From contig NC_014760.1 of NCBI RefSeq assembly GCF_000183385.1, positions 248,001 to 312,000 on the forward strand: a stretch of DNA of 64,000 nt. The letters run 5' to 3'. The DNA comes from Mycoplasmopsis bovis PG45. GTDB lineage: Bacteria; Bacillota_I; Bacilli_A; Mycoplasmatales; Metamycoplasmataceae. Positions 22,097 through 32,945 of the stretch are shown piece after piece (the first letter of the stretch is position 1; each line of letters begins with the position of its first letter). The notes under the pieces are model-generated. The model saw only the letters and a program-made list of their open reading frames with translations, was not told where the DNA came from and made no database searches. Made by a program: the position numbers and the translations under genes.

Positions 22097-22776
22097 ATCT
22101 GTTATTAAAATTTTTAAGTCAGTCACTTACAGTTTCTTGATCTTTCTTTCTTTTAGCAGGTGAATAGCTGTTTCTGTCTTTAAGATTTAAAGCATTAGCC
22201 TTTTCTGCTTTTTCTTCTTGTTCCTTGGTAGGATCTTTTACTACTGGTGTTTTCTCTGTTGGTTTGTATTTATAAATATTACGTGCTCAAACGTCATATA
22301 TGTAATTTGATGCCTTCACTGCATCTAAATCACTTTTTGAACTCTTGTTATCTTTTGTTTTAGGTTTATATTTGTAAATATCTCTAGCTCAAACATCGTA
22401 GATATAAGATGATGCCCTTGCACCTTCTAAATCAGTTTCTGTTGTGTCTGTTCTTTTTGTCATACTATTTGTTGAAGCTGTTGATTCTGAATTTCTTGTT
22501 GTTTCAGCAGGTATAGAGTCAGCCTTGTTTTCCTTATCAATTTTATTGTTTTCAGTAGTTTCTAATTTTGGTTGTTCAGCTACTTTTTTAGAATTTTCTT
22601 TTTCAACTGGATCTTTAATTTCCTTTTTAGTTGCTTTTTTAGAATCTTCTTTTTTAACTGGTTCTTTGTTTTCTTTTTCAGCTACTTTTGTTTTGCCATC
22701 ACATGAAGCAGCTATCATTGGGAAAGAACTAGCAAAAACTAAGCCCCCCCCCTATTAACATTAATTTTCTTTTCAT
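22095..22776 (-). CDS. Phase-variable lipoprotein A, currently out of frame
   Basis: From the ATG at 22776 (AAAGGAC upstream), the signal peptide starts MKRKLMLI and runs straight into a tract of nine G. At nine the frame closes at a TAG shortly after. At eight or eleven G it would read on as GGGLVFASSFPMIAASC, a full lipoprotein signal, then a Lys/Glu-rich repetitive region and a C-terminal part with two copies of YIYDVWAR-IYKYKP (226 residues in total). So the gene is OFF in this sequence but otherwise intact. Paralogous to the genes at 22994 and 23589. Surface role and antigenic variation are inferred. Confidence 0.8.
22744..22752 (-). repeat. Poly(G) switch tract, lipoprotein A (nine G)
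   Basis: Nine C on the plus strand, reading as nine G in the coding strand immediately after the MKRKLMLI codons. Only eight or eleven would keep the lipoprotein frame open. Confidence 0.85.
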
Positions 22777-22928
22777 ATGTTAGTCCTTTACAAATTAGAA
22801 TATTAAACATATTATACAAGATGAGAAATATCAAATCAATGTTAATGTCTAAATTTAGTGTAAACTGAAAATTTTTAATACAATTTATTAGACTTAAAAT
22901 GAGAGACTATTCAAAATGATAATAAAAA

Positions 22929-22951
22929 ACTCCTGTTAGTTAAAACAGAAG
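22929..22951 (-). terminator. Probable terminator of the lipoprotein remnant
   Basis: On the minus strand an imperfect stem CTTCTGTT/AACAGGAG is followed by TTTTTTATT, just past the end of the decayed lipoprotein frame. Confidence 0.55.
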
Positions 22952-22993
22952 ATTTATAAGAACGAAAAAATAATTTACTATCTTATAGAAGAA

Positions 22994-23483
22994 TTAACAG
23001 GCACACGGGGGTCATCTGCCAGGCGCATATCTTCTATTACTTGTGCTATTAGTTCATCCATTAACTAACTTCTTATCTTCTTCACTAGATTGTTTAGTTC
23101 TTTGATCGTTAGAAATTAAATTAGCAGAAACAGCCTTATCTTCTCTATCTTTTTGTGCTTTATTTTCTTTCTCAGTAGGCGAAAGAACTTTTGAATTTGA
23201 TGATGAGTGTGCTCCACCAAAAAGTTTTAAAGTGCTTTCAGACGCTGATTCTAAATGTCTTTTAATAATTTTATCTTTTAAAGATTCAGAATTGCTTGTA
23301 GCACTTGATGAAGAGCTTGCAGAATCGCTCTTTGATGATTATAAAACTTTTGGACTTTTAGTTTTGTTGCTATTAGATGTTGTATCACCATCTGTTTATG
23401 AAGTTCCTAGTTCTGTCTTAGGTTTTTGAACTACTTTTTTAGAATCTTCTTTTTTAACTGGATCTTTAATTTCCTTTTCCCCT
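22994..23483 (-). pseudogene. Decayed lipoprotein paralogue
   Basis: The minus strand reads EKEIKDPVKKEDSKKVVQKP, nearly identical to part of lipoprotein A. It continues in one frame for about 160 codons to a TAA at 22994, but two TAA stops interrupt it, and there is no signal peptide or poly(G) start. The remaining part is rich in Ser, Lys and Asp. It looks like a 5'-truncated family member, a remnant or donor for recombination. Confidence 0.7.
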
Positions 23484-23588
23484 TATTTTATATCTTGAAG
23501 TTTTAAACTATGATAATAAATTAGGACTAAAATTGGTAATTTTAATTAGATATTTAATGAATTTAGGCGGCAAAAACTTATTATTATA

Positions 23589-24568
23589 TTAATTTTTTTC
23601 TTTCAAATCCTTCTTTATTACTGTTTCGTATTTTCGTATAAATTCCTTAGCGAGTTTTAATCATTTTTCATCTATTCTTGGTTTTTTTACTTCTAACTTA
23701 AATTGTGAGTAATAGTTCCACTCATGATTTGAACGATGAGACTCAATATTTCCAAATCAATAATTTAAATCATCAAAGTATTTTGAGCCTTTTATTAAGG
23801 CTTCATTTTCTCTTTTTGTTTTTTCATAATCTTTTTTAGCTTCTTCAAGTTGTTTTAATAAGTTTTCAGGGTCATCTTTTTGTTCTTTTTCTTTACTCTT
23901 ATCTTCTTGATCGTTTTGATTACCTTGAGTTTGTGGGGAAGTATTTGAAGAAGAACTATCAGAACCACTAGGGTCATCTTTTTGTTCTTTTTCTTTACTC
24001 TTATCTTCTTGATCGTTTTGATTACCTTGAGTTTGTGGGGAAGTATTTGAAGAAGAACTATCAGAACCACTAGGGTCATCTTTTTGTTCTTTTTCTTTAC
24101 TCTTATCTTCTTGATCGTTTTGATTACCTTGAGTTTGTGGGGAAGTATTTGAAGAAGAACTATCAGAACCACTAGGGTCATCTTTTTGTTCTTTTTCTTT
24201 ACTCTTATCTTCTTGATCGTTTTGATTACCTTGAGTTTGTGGGGAAGTATTTGAAGAAGAACTATCAGAACCACTAGGGTCATCTTTTTGTTCTTTTTCT
24301 TTACTCTTATCTTCTTGATCGTTTTGATTACCTTGAGTTTGTGGGGAAGTATTTGAAGAAGAACTATCAGAACCACTAGGGTCATCTTTTTGTTCTTTTT
24401 CTTTACTCTTATCTTCTTGATCGTTTTGATTACCTTGAGTTTGTGGGGTAGTATTATTAATTATGCTTTCATCTGTTGGATTCTTGTTTTCACATGATGC
24501 AGCTATCATTGGGAAAGAACTAGCAAAGACTAAGCCCCCCCCCCTATTAACATTAATTTTCTTTTCAT
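23589..24568 (-). CDS. Phase-variable repeat lipoprotein B, currently out of frame
   Basis: The 5' region copies lipoprotein A: ATG at 24568, MKRKLMLI, then ten G. Ten G shifts the frame into a TAG; eight or eleven would give GGGLVFASSFPMIAASC. Beyond the switch the frame is intact: a Cys lipobox, perfect 34-residue tandem repeats rich in Gln, Asp, Lys and Ser, a coiled-coil-like Lys/Glu stretch, and a C-terminal domain ending VIKKDLKEKN (325 residues if ON). A TTG at 24608 would read through at ten G with a longer N-terminus but has no good ribosome binding site. Likely a surface antigen. Confidence 0.8.
23868..24443 (-). repeat. 102-bp tandem repeats in lipoprotein B
   Basis: Five full 102-bp units plus a partial sixth, apparently identical in DNA. 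Each encodes 34 residues beginning QTQGNQNDQEDKSKEKEQ and ending with a Ser-rich SGSDSSSSNTSP. Identity at DNA level points to recent expansion and to length variation by slippage or recombination. Confidence 0.9.
24535..24544 (-). repeat. Poly(G) switch tract, lipoprotein B (ten G)
   Basis: Ten C on the plus strand at the same place in the signal-peptide coding region as in lipoprotein A. Only eight or eleven G would keep the main frame open. Confidence 0.85.
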
Positions 24569-24908
24569 ATGTTAGACCTTTATAATTTGAACATAAAACC
24601 TTAAACAATTTTTAGTTGTTTAATTTACAACATAATTATATATAAACAATCTTGATGCGAGATATGATCAAAAAAATATTGCAAAACTATGAAAAAGCAT
24701 TTAATATTTTAGCTCTGCTTAATGTTTTTCTGTTTTTGGAGTCATATTTTGTGGCCTAAGCCAAAAGTATTTTTAAAAAATAAAACTATGTTTAAACCTT
24801 ATTTTGCTGTATTTATGACTTAATTAATATAATTTAATTAATTTAATTAACTACAACATATTTTTTTAAGCATTTAATTACATAGTTTTTATAGTAAAAG
24901 GATATTAT
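24569..24908 (+). promoter_or_regulatory. Intergenic promoter region between lipoprotein B and hsdM
   Basis: A 340-base AT-rich gap between divergent genes. It holds TATAAT at 24828-24833 and a TATAGT near 24892 as candidate -10 boxes for hsdM. AAAAGGAT precedes the hsdM ATG. No gene or long repeat is seen. Confidence 0.5.
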
Positions 24909-27587
24909 ATGGGCAATAAAATAACTAAAGAAAAATTAGGTTCTAAGATCTGAGATGCTGCTAATCAGTTGAGAGATAAGTTAGAACCACATGAATATAA
25001 AGATTACGTTTTAGGTCTTGTTTTTTACAAATTTTTATGCGAAAAGCAAACTAATTATTTAATTAAGAACTGAATTACCAGTGATCAGCTTAAATATCTT
25101 GATAGCAAATATTTAGATAATGAATCAAATTTTAATGCTATTGTTTCTGGCGATGCTTATAAAAGCGACTATGAAAATTTAGTTGATGCAAAAAAAGATT
25201 GCATTGACGAAAATGGCTATTTTATAGACTATTCAAATTTGTTTTCATCTTGACTTGAAAACAAAAACGAATTTAATATCCAAAAGTTTCAATTAGCTTT
25301 TAATAACTTCAATAATAGTGTTAATGATGAACATAAATCATTATTTAAGGACTTATTTGTAAAGTTTGAAAGAGACTTAAGTAAGTTAGGTTCAGATACA
25401 AATGAACAGACTAAAAAAATTTCTAGTTTGTTAGACATTATTAATGATATTCCTTCAACTAACCAAGACTATGATGTTCTAGGTTATATTTATGAATATC
25501 TTATTGCTCGTTTTGCTTCATCAGCCGGCAAAAAAGCTGGTGAGTTTTATACTCCGCATAAAGTGTCAGAGTTAATGTCTAAAATTATTGCATATCATTT
25601 AAAAGATAGAGAAGTAATCAAAGTTTATGACCCAACTAGTGGCTCTGGCTCATTGCTTATAACTATTGGCCATGAGTTTAAAAAATACAATAATGGTGAT
25701 AGTCCTGTTAGTTACTATGCACAAGAGTTAAAAGCTGAAGTTTTTAACTTAACTAGAATGAATCTAATAATGAAAAATATTAGCCCAACTGAAATTCACG
25801 CACGTAATGGTGATACTTTAGAACAAGACTGACCAATGTTTGAAGACAATGACTTTAGTTCATACAAACACTTATCAGTTGATGCAGTTGTTTCTAATCC
25901 ACCATATTCTCAAAAGTGAAATTCTAAAGAACATAGTTTAGATCCTAGATATGTAGAGTATGGAATAGCTCCTGAGAGTAAGGCTGATTATGCTTTTCTG
26001 CTTCACGATCTTTATCATGTTCAACCTGATGGAATTATGGCTATAGTGTTGCCACATGGCGTTTTATTTAGGGGCAATTCTGAAGGACAAATACGTAAGA
26101 ATTTAATTCAAAAACAACAAATAGATGCAATTATTGGTCTTCCTGTCAATATGTTTTATGGCACAGAAATTCCAACAATAATTATGATTCTGAAAAAACA
26201 CAGAAGTGAAAAAGATATTTTGTTTGTTGATGCTTCAAAACTTTATGTTAAAGGAGACAAAAAAAATGAATTCACTAAGTCTCATGTTAAAAAGATTGCT
26301 GATGTAGTAAATCATAGGATTGAAATAGAGAACTTTTCACGTCGTGTATCGCTTGATGAAATTGTTCAAAATGATTACAACCTTAATATTTCTAGATACA
26401 TTGATAATTTTAAGAGGCAAGAACAATATGATCTTTATTCAATTATGTATGGCGGCATAAGCAGGGAAGAATTAGCAAAGCTTGATAAGTTTTTTGGCTT
26501 ATTTACAGGCTTAAAAGATAAATTGTTTAAGTTAAATGACAATAATTATTATGAACTAAAAATTCCTAAAGAAGATATTAATTCTACTATAAATGGCGAA
26601 AGAAGTGTTACTGAATACAAAGATAGTTTTGACAAAAAAGGCGAGAAATTTTTAAAATTCTTTAAAAATTTTGTTAAATCAGTTGAAGAGATTGAGCACG
26701 TTGATTTAGTACAGTTGGAATCTGTTTTAAGTGACTATATTTTTGAAAATATGAACAGCATCCCATTAGTTGACGCATATGATATTTATCAAATTTTTGT
26801 TAATAATTTAGATGTAATTAAGGATGATATTGAGCTTATTAGTAAGTATTATCAAGATTATGATGATAAAAGTATTGTCTTGCAAGAGATACTAAAAGGT
26901 GAAATTAAAAAAAATACAGGAGAAGGAAGTAAAAATCCCCTAAGAAAGTATAAGACAGACATTTTTGATATAGAGTGACTACAAGAAAAATTCTTTAGTG
27001 ACCGGTATTGACAAGCAAAAGATAAAGATGAAGAAATAAAAAGTCTTAATAGTGAGCTTAAAGAATTAGAAAAGTCAATAGATGAAGAAGATAAAAGTGA
27101 TGAGATATATAATTTTAAAGAAAATAAGTGAAAATGCAATAACATTAAAAAAATCTACAATAATGTTGCAAAAGAAATTAATTCTTTAGATTCTGATAGC
27201 TTAGAGTATAAGCTTACTAATATTTGCATGCTTAATTGAAAAATTGAAACTACTAAAAGTGATGCAAAAAGCCTAGCTAACTTTTTAGTAGAAGAATCAT
27301 ATAAGAAGTATATGAGTCTTAATAGCAATGAATTTTATGAACTTTTGATTGAAAAATGAATAGTTCCAATCATTGAACAAATTAATAAAGCAGGAATAAG
27401 TGTTGTGGATGATTTTGTTTCAAAAATAGAGACTTTATCTGAAAAATATAGCGACACTTTCGAAGATATTAATAACCAAATAGTAAGCAATGAACGTGAA
27501 TTAATTAGCTTGCTAAAAGATCTTAAGGGCGAAGAGAACGATATGAAAGCTATTGATGAGCTTATCAAGATAATAGGTGGTAAGTAG
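24909..27587 (+). CDS. hsdM: Type I restriction-modification methyltransferase subunit HsdM
   Basis: An 892-residue N6-adenine methylase subunit. The N-terminal HsdM region (WDAANQLRDKLEPHEYKDYVLG) precedes the SAM-binding motif DPTSGSG (about residue 241) and catalytic NPPY (about 329). The C-terminal third is rich in Lys, Glu and Asp with coiled-coil character, making the protein longer than the usual 500-550 residues. Many TGA codons encode Trp. It is first in the hsdM-hsdS-hsdR operon (4-base gap to hsdS). It works with HsdS to methylate and with HsdR to restrict DNA. Confidence 0.95.
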
Positions 27588-27591
27588 AGTT

Positions 27592-28749
27592 ATGAGTAAT
27601 AAATTATTAGTGCCACAGATTAGATTTAAGGAATTTACTAACGCTTGAGAACAGAAAAAACTTAGAAATGTTGTAAGTTATCACAGCTCTGTGATGATTG
27701 CTAGTGATGTTAAAAAATATGGAAAATTTGATGTATATGATCCAAATAAAATAGTTGGTAAAACTGATGCTGAACCTTTTAGAAGTGATTACATTTCTAT
27801 TGTCAAAGATGGTGATGCTGGAAGAATTAGATTGTTGCCTAAAAATACTATGATTCTGAGCACAATGGGTGCACTTATTGCCAAAGACCCCTTTAAAATA
27901 GACTTTCTATATTACATGCTAAATGCAATAAATGACTTGGCAAGGGAACGCAACGGATCAATAATACCGCACATATATTTTAAGGACTATGGACAAAATA
28001 TATACAATTTGCCGAGCACTCCTGAACAATCCAAAATATCATCACTTTTCACTCGCCTTGACTCCTTAATAACCCTTCATCAGCGTAAGCTTTTAAGCTT
28101 GAAAAATCTCAAAAGTAGACTGCTTGACAGAATGTTTTGTGATGAAAAATCTCAATTTCCAAGCATAAGATTCAAGGAATTTACTAACACTTGAGAACAG
28201 TGGAAAGTTGGCGATTTAATAACAGAAAGAATAGAATTCACCAAAGAAAGTAATGAATTTCCTTTGATGGCTTTTGTAGCTAATGAAGGCGTTGTTGCAA
28301 AAGGGGAAAGATACGATAGAAGTAGCTTAGTTAGAGATATTTATAACAAGATTTATAAAGTAACTAAGTATGGAGATTTTATATATTCATCAAATAATTT
28401 AGATAGAGGGTCTATAGGCGCAAATAAGTACGGTAATGCTTGCATTTCTCCTGTGTACAGTATTTTTAAATGTACAAATTCTTCTGATCACAATTTTATT
28501 AAGAACATCTTATCTAGGCATAGTTTTGTAAATAAACTTCTAAAGTATAGACAAGGTGTTGTTTATGGACAGTTAAAAATTCATGAATCAATATTTTTAA
28601 ATATAAATTTAAATTCGCCATCAATTTTAGAACAAAACAAAATAGGGAAGATTTTTTATAACCTAGATTCCTTAATAACCCTTCATCAGCGTAAGCTTAA
28701 TAGTCTGAAAAATATCAAAAATACATTATTAGACAAAATGTTTGTATAG
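27592..28749 (+). CDS. hsdS: Type I specificity subunit HsdS (expressed copy)
   Basis: A 385-residue subunit with two target-recognition domains, each preceded by the repeat RFKEFTNAWEQ or RFKEFTNTWEQ and followed by LDSLITLHQRKL with a short conserved helix. These repeats make the spacer helices that set the distance between half-sites. The sequence is interrupted only by TGA (Trp). It lies between hsdM and hsdR in the same direction, so it should define present specificity. Segment 28024-28200 is shared in inverted form with the second hsdS. Confidence 0.93.
28024..28200 (+). repeat. Long inverted repeat in hsdS, copy 1
   Basis: About 177 bp covering the conserved helix and the second TRD boundary. 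It matches the complement of 33464-33640 with only a few mismatches. It contains TAATAACCCTTCATCAGCG and ends at TTGAGAACAG, both of which recur at other TRD boundaries. Confidence 0.88.
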
Positions 28750-28757
28750 GAGTAATT

Positions 28758-31700
28758 ATGGAATTTAACAGTGAAAAAAAATTTGAAGTTGCATTGGTTA
28801 ATTGCTTGCTTGAGTACGGTTGAAAAGGTTTTCCTGATAAGTCTAATCCATCTAAACAATATAATGTTATTTTGGGAAATGTTACTGAAGAAGACTTAAT
28901 TGAGAACTGAAAAAATATATTGTTTGAGAACAATAAGGACATCTTAAACGGTATTGAATTGTCAAATGACGAAATGAATCAAGTAATTCAAAAGGTGCAA
29001 AATTGTCAAAATTTTGTAGATACTAACACACTTATTAATAGCGAATACATTGGCATTACTAGAACTAATAAACTTGATTCAAAAATGTTGAACAAAGAGA
29101 TTCAGCTTAAAATATTTAAAAGGCGTGACATTAATGCAGGTGAAAGCATTTATCAAATTGCAAGGCAAGTTAAAACCAATTTATTAGATGATGAAAAAGA
29201 AAGAAGAAGTGATGTAATTCTTCTTATTAATGGTATGCCATTAATCCATATAGAGCTTAAAAACAGTGGCGAAAATATACTTAAGGCCATAACCCAAATT
29301 AAAAATTACTCTAAGATTGGCTTTTATAAAAATGGCATTTTCAAGTTAATACAAGTTGTAGTAGCAATGAAGCCTAATGAAATGATGTATATGCCTAGCA
29401 CAAACAATTATGAACATATTGTTGCTGAGAGATTTTTGAAATGAACTGATCAGGATAATAAGTTAATTAATGACTGAAAGAAAATAATTGAGAATGTATT
29501 TAGAATTCCAAATGCTCACAGGATGATAGCAGATTTTACAATTGCCGATGTTGCAGACCACACCTTAAAAATTTTAAGAAGCTATCAAATTCATGCTGTT
29601 AATAAAGTTCAAAACAAGTTTTTTGCTAATGAATTTTTCAAAAATACACCAAGCAAAAGAAGTCATAAAGGCGGTTATGTTTGACATGCAACTGGTTCTG
29701 GTAAAACATTAACTAGTTTCAAACTAGCAACATTATTATTGGAATGAAATCAAGCTGATATTGTAGTTTTTGTAGTAGATAGAATTGAACTAGGCACACA
29801 AACAAAAGATGCTTTTAAAAACTTCAATTCATCAGGGCAAATTGAAGTTTCTGAAGCCGCTAATACAAATGATTTAATAAAACAATTATCAACAACATCT
29901 GAATCAATAAAATACAAGCTAATAATTACAACAATTAATAAACAAGCAAATATTGATAAAGATTTTTATGATAGGCAATTAGCTGAAATTGCTAAAAAAA
30001 GAGTTGTATTTATCTTTGATGAAGCTCACAGATCAACTCATGGAGATATGTTTAAATACATAATAGAAAGTAATCCAAATGCAGTTGTTTTTGGCTTTAC
30101 AGGAACCCCAATTTTTGATAAAAATTTAAAAGCAGGATTAACAACAGAAGCTAACTTCGGTCCACTTTTGCATAAATATACAATGAAAAGTGGTATTGAG
30201 GATAAGAAAGTTTTAGGTTTTAACTGTGAGTATAAGTTTCTTGACAAGGTTTTACTCCCTGCAATTAAAAAATTAGATAAATCTGAAGGCAGTATATGCA
30301 GTGATAATGCAAATGCAGAAATTAAGCTCAATAGTCTTAAAAATTTAATTAATGTTAAAGATGATGAATTATTAAAATTTGAAGAAAATATTTATAGAAA
30401 AATTAAAGATGATGATTTGTATAAAGAGCAGGTTGTAAATGAAATTTTAAAAGATTGAAAAAGAAAAAATATTGATAATGACTTTAGTGCTATTTTTGCA
30501 ACAAGTAGCATCAAAGATGCTATTAGGTATTATGAAATTTTTTCCCAAAAAATCAGTGAAACAGACTCATCAGTAAAATTTACAGCTCTTTTTGATTCTT
30601 CAACCGATATTTCTAAAGATGCCAATAATCCTTCTAAAGGATTAATTAAAGATGAAAAGATAAAGCAAATAATTGCTAGATACAACCAAGACTTTAATAC
30701 TAAATTTGATGAAAATAACCCTAATAGTCACGCTAATTTTAAAGTAGATATTCAAAATAGATTAGCTAGAAAATATAACCACAAAAATTTAAGCAAAGAT
30801 CTTAAATTAGACATATTAATTGTTGTTGAACAATTATTAACTGGTTATGATTCAAAATACATTAACACAGTTTATTTTGATAAGACAATGGCTTTTGAAA
30901 ACTTAATACAAGCTATTTCTAGAACAAATAGAAACTATAATGCAAATTTGAAACCATATGGCAATGTTGTGTTCTTTAAGCAGCCAGGAAGAATGAAATG
31001 AAATATGCAGGAAGCATTAGCTGAATATGCAGATTTTGACCCTGGCATGGCCATGCCTAAAAGTTTAGAATACTTCTATACAAAAATTAATGAATCATTT
31101 TTAAATATACAAAATATATTTAGCAAATGAGGTTTTGTTAACTTTGAATCAGTGCCGGAGGTATCTGATATCAATGAAACAGATCCCGAAACTTTAGCTA
31201 ATTTAAAAGCGTTTTTATCTAATTTTCAAAAAATTAGAAGAAATTTAACATCAGCACAAATTTTAGGTTTTGACTGAGATGATAACAAAAATGATATTGT
31301 TTTAACAAAAGATCAATATGAGCTAATTTGGGCAAGAATTAAGGATATTGACTTTTCTAAATTTAAAATAGCTACTGAAAATGAAGAGGAGATGTTTTTA
31401 ATTTTAGAATTAGCTGATGTTGATAATTCTACATTTAATATTACTGTTAATAACGATTATTTAAATGCGTTGCTATTTGAAATTAAAAAAAGCCGCATCA
31501 GCAAGTCTAATGATGAGTTGCATTATGAAAAATCTGATTCCTGAAGTGAATTAGAGCAAAAGTACATTCGCAAGTATCCTATGGAATATCAATATCTAGC
31601 TAGAGAATGCATAAATGAAGTTCTTGCAAATAACGATTCATTCAATGAATTTGACCTTAATAGTTGTGTATGTGAAAAGATTTCAAAAAAGTACAATGAT

Positions 31701-31955
31701 GATATTGAAAATTTTGCACAACAAATGAATATAGATTCAGTTAAGTTAAGAAAAATAATAAACTCTAATGATCCAATTAATGTTAATGGCAGATTAAATG
31801 ATTTATGTGATGATAAATTAGAAGAAAATGTTAAGTTAATCATTGCCAATGAATTAGGGAAAGCCAATGCTAATGACATCAAGCAAGGCCAATATAGAAA
31901 ACATATTAAGGACTTTATTATAAAACTGAGAAATTCTAAATATAGAGTTATATAA
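28758..31955 (+). CDS. hsdR: Type I restriction endonuclease subunit HsdR
   Basis: A 1065-residue motor-nuclease. The N-terminal nuclease core shows RRSDVILLINGMPLIHIELK, a PD-(D/E)xK pattern (Asp about 153, Glu and Lys about 167-169). Translocase motifs follow: GGYVWHATGSGKT (Walker A, about 312), IFDEAHRS (DEAH box, about 422), FTGTP and QAISRTNR (motif VI). Length and order are normal for HsdR. Several TGA codons encode Trp. AGGAG lies upstream of the ATG, 8 bases after hsdS. It cleaves DNA unmethylated at the HsdS target. Confidence 0.95.
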
Positions 31956-31979
31956 AAATGCTGCAAAAGCAGCAAATTT

Positions 31980-31991
31980 GCGTGGGTAAAA
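31980..31991. repeat. 12-bp inverted repeat flanking the recombinase gene, left
   Basis: GCGTGGGTAAAA, matched exactly in inverted orientation at 32934-32945. The two copies enclose the tyrosine recombinase gene. Confidence 0.7.
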
Positions 31992-32000
31992 GTTAATTTA

Positions 32001-32921
32001 TTAATTAAGTGCAGATATTGACCGCATAACCAGGTCAATATCTTTATTTTCTAATTCGTTGATAATATGTAAATAGATTTGTTCAGTAGTATTCATACTA
32101 GAGTGACCTAGTCTCTTAGCAACTGAGGCAATTGAAACACCTGCATACAATAAAATTGATGCATGTGTGTGTCTTAATCCATGAATGCTGATAATAGGGA
32201 TATTGGCTTTTTTGCATCTTCTAGCTAATAGATCATTAATTGTTGAATTAAAAATCTTTTCTTTAAAAACAAAAATAGGTTTATTTTTATCTAGCCCTTG
32301 TACTAAAGATGCAAAACGAGAGATTGTTTGCCAATCTAATTGTATTTTTCTAACTGAAGATTTATTTTTTGTTGGCAAAAAGCCACCAGATTCTTTGTAA
32401 TTTCATGTTTTAGATACATTTAGTAATTGCTTAGTAAAGTCAAAATCATCTGGAGTAAGTGCAACAGCTTCTGAGAATCTTAGTCCTGTTTTAGCAATTA
32501 GAAATATTAGTCAGTCAAAGTTCAATTTATCCTGTAAATTAAGCCCTTTGAGCAAAAGTTGAAGCTCAAAATTGCTTAAAAATTTAATTTTTTTAGGCCT
32601 AGCTGGCATACCTTTTATGACTACCTTCCTAGTGGGGTCTTTTGTTAATAGCCCTTCATCGAAAGCATCTAGCAAACATCCTTTTAGATGATGGTGAAAA
32701 TCCATAGTTGTTTGTCTTTCATGGCACTCAGCATAATCATTTATGATCTGTTGATAGCTAACTCTATCAAGGTCGCAAAGTTTTAAATTAGGAGCTAGTT
32801 TAATAATTCAGTCTAAAGTTAGCTCATATTTCATAAAGCTAACCTTTCTAATTGAACCTCTTTTATAAACATTTATTCAACTTTGAAAATATTTGTATAG
32901 CAAAATATCAGTCTTTTTCAT
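32001..32921 (-). CDS. Tyrosine recombinase (XerC/D-like)
   Basis: A 306-residue integrase-family protein with an N-terminal SAM-like DNA-binding domain and a C-terminal catalytic domain. Catalytic residues are visible as TGLRFSEA (Arg), HGLRHTHAS (HxxR), LGHSS (His) and the terminal Tyr in QIYLHI. The ATG at 32921 is chosen because AAAGGA lies 5 bases upstream; an in-frame ATG at 32933 is possible. In other mycoplasmas such recombinases drive inversions of hsd or surface-protein genes, and here it lies between two inverted hsdS genes. Confidence 0.92.
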
Positions 32922-32933
32922 TTTTCCTTTCAT

Positions 32934-32945
32934 TTTTACCCACGC
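32934..32945. repeat. 12-bp inverted repeat flanking the recombinase gene, right
   Basis: TTTTACCCACGC, the exact complement of 31980-31991. It also forms the end of the opposing hsdS frame, whose last codons are CGT GGG TAA. Confidence 0.7.

Noticed and set aside
23855-24385. Open frame of 176 residues on the minus strand with a 34-residue periodic sequence
   Set aside because: It is the second frame of the 102-bp tandem repeat; the periodic open frame is a by-product of the repeat, and the other frame has the lipoprotein signal and C-terminus.
23868-24443. Possible CRISPR array
   Set aside because: The units are contiguous 102-bp repeats with no unique spacers, and they encode protein in frame.
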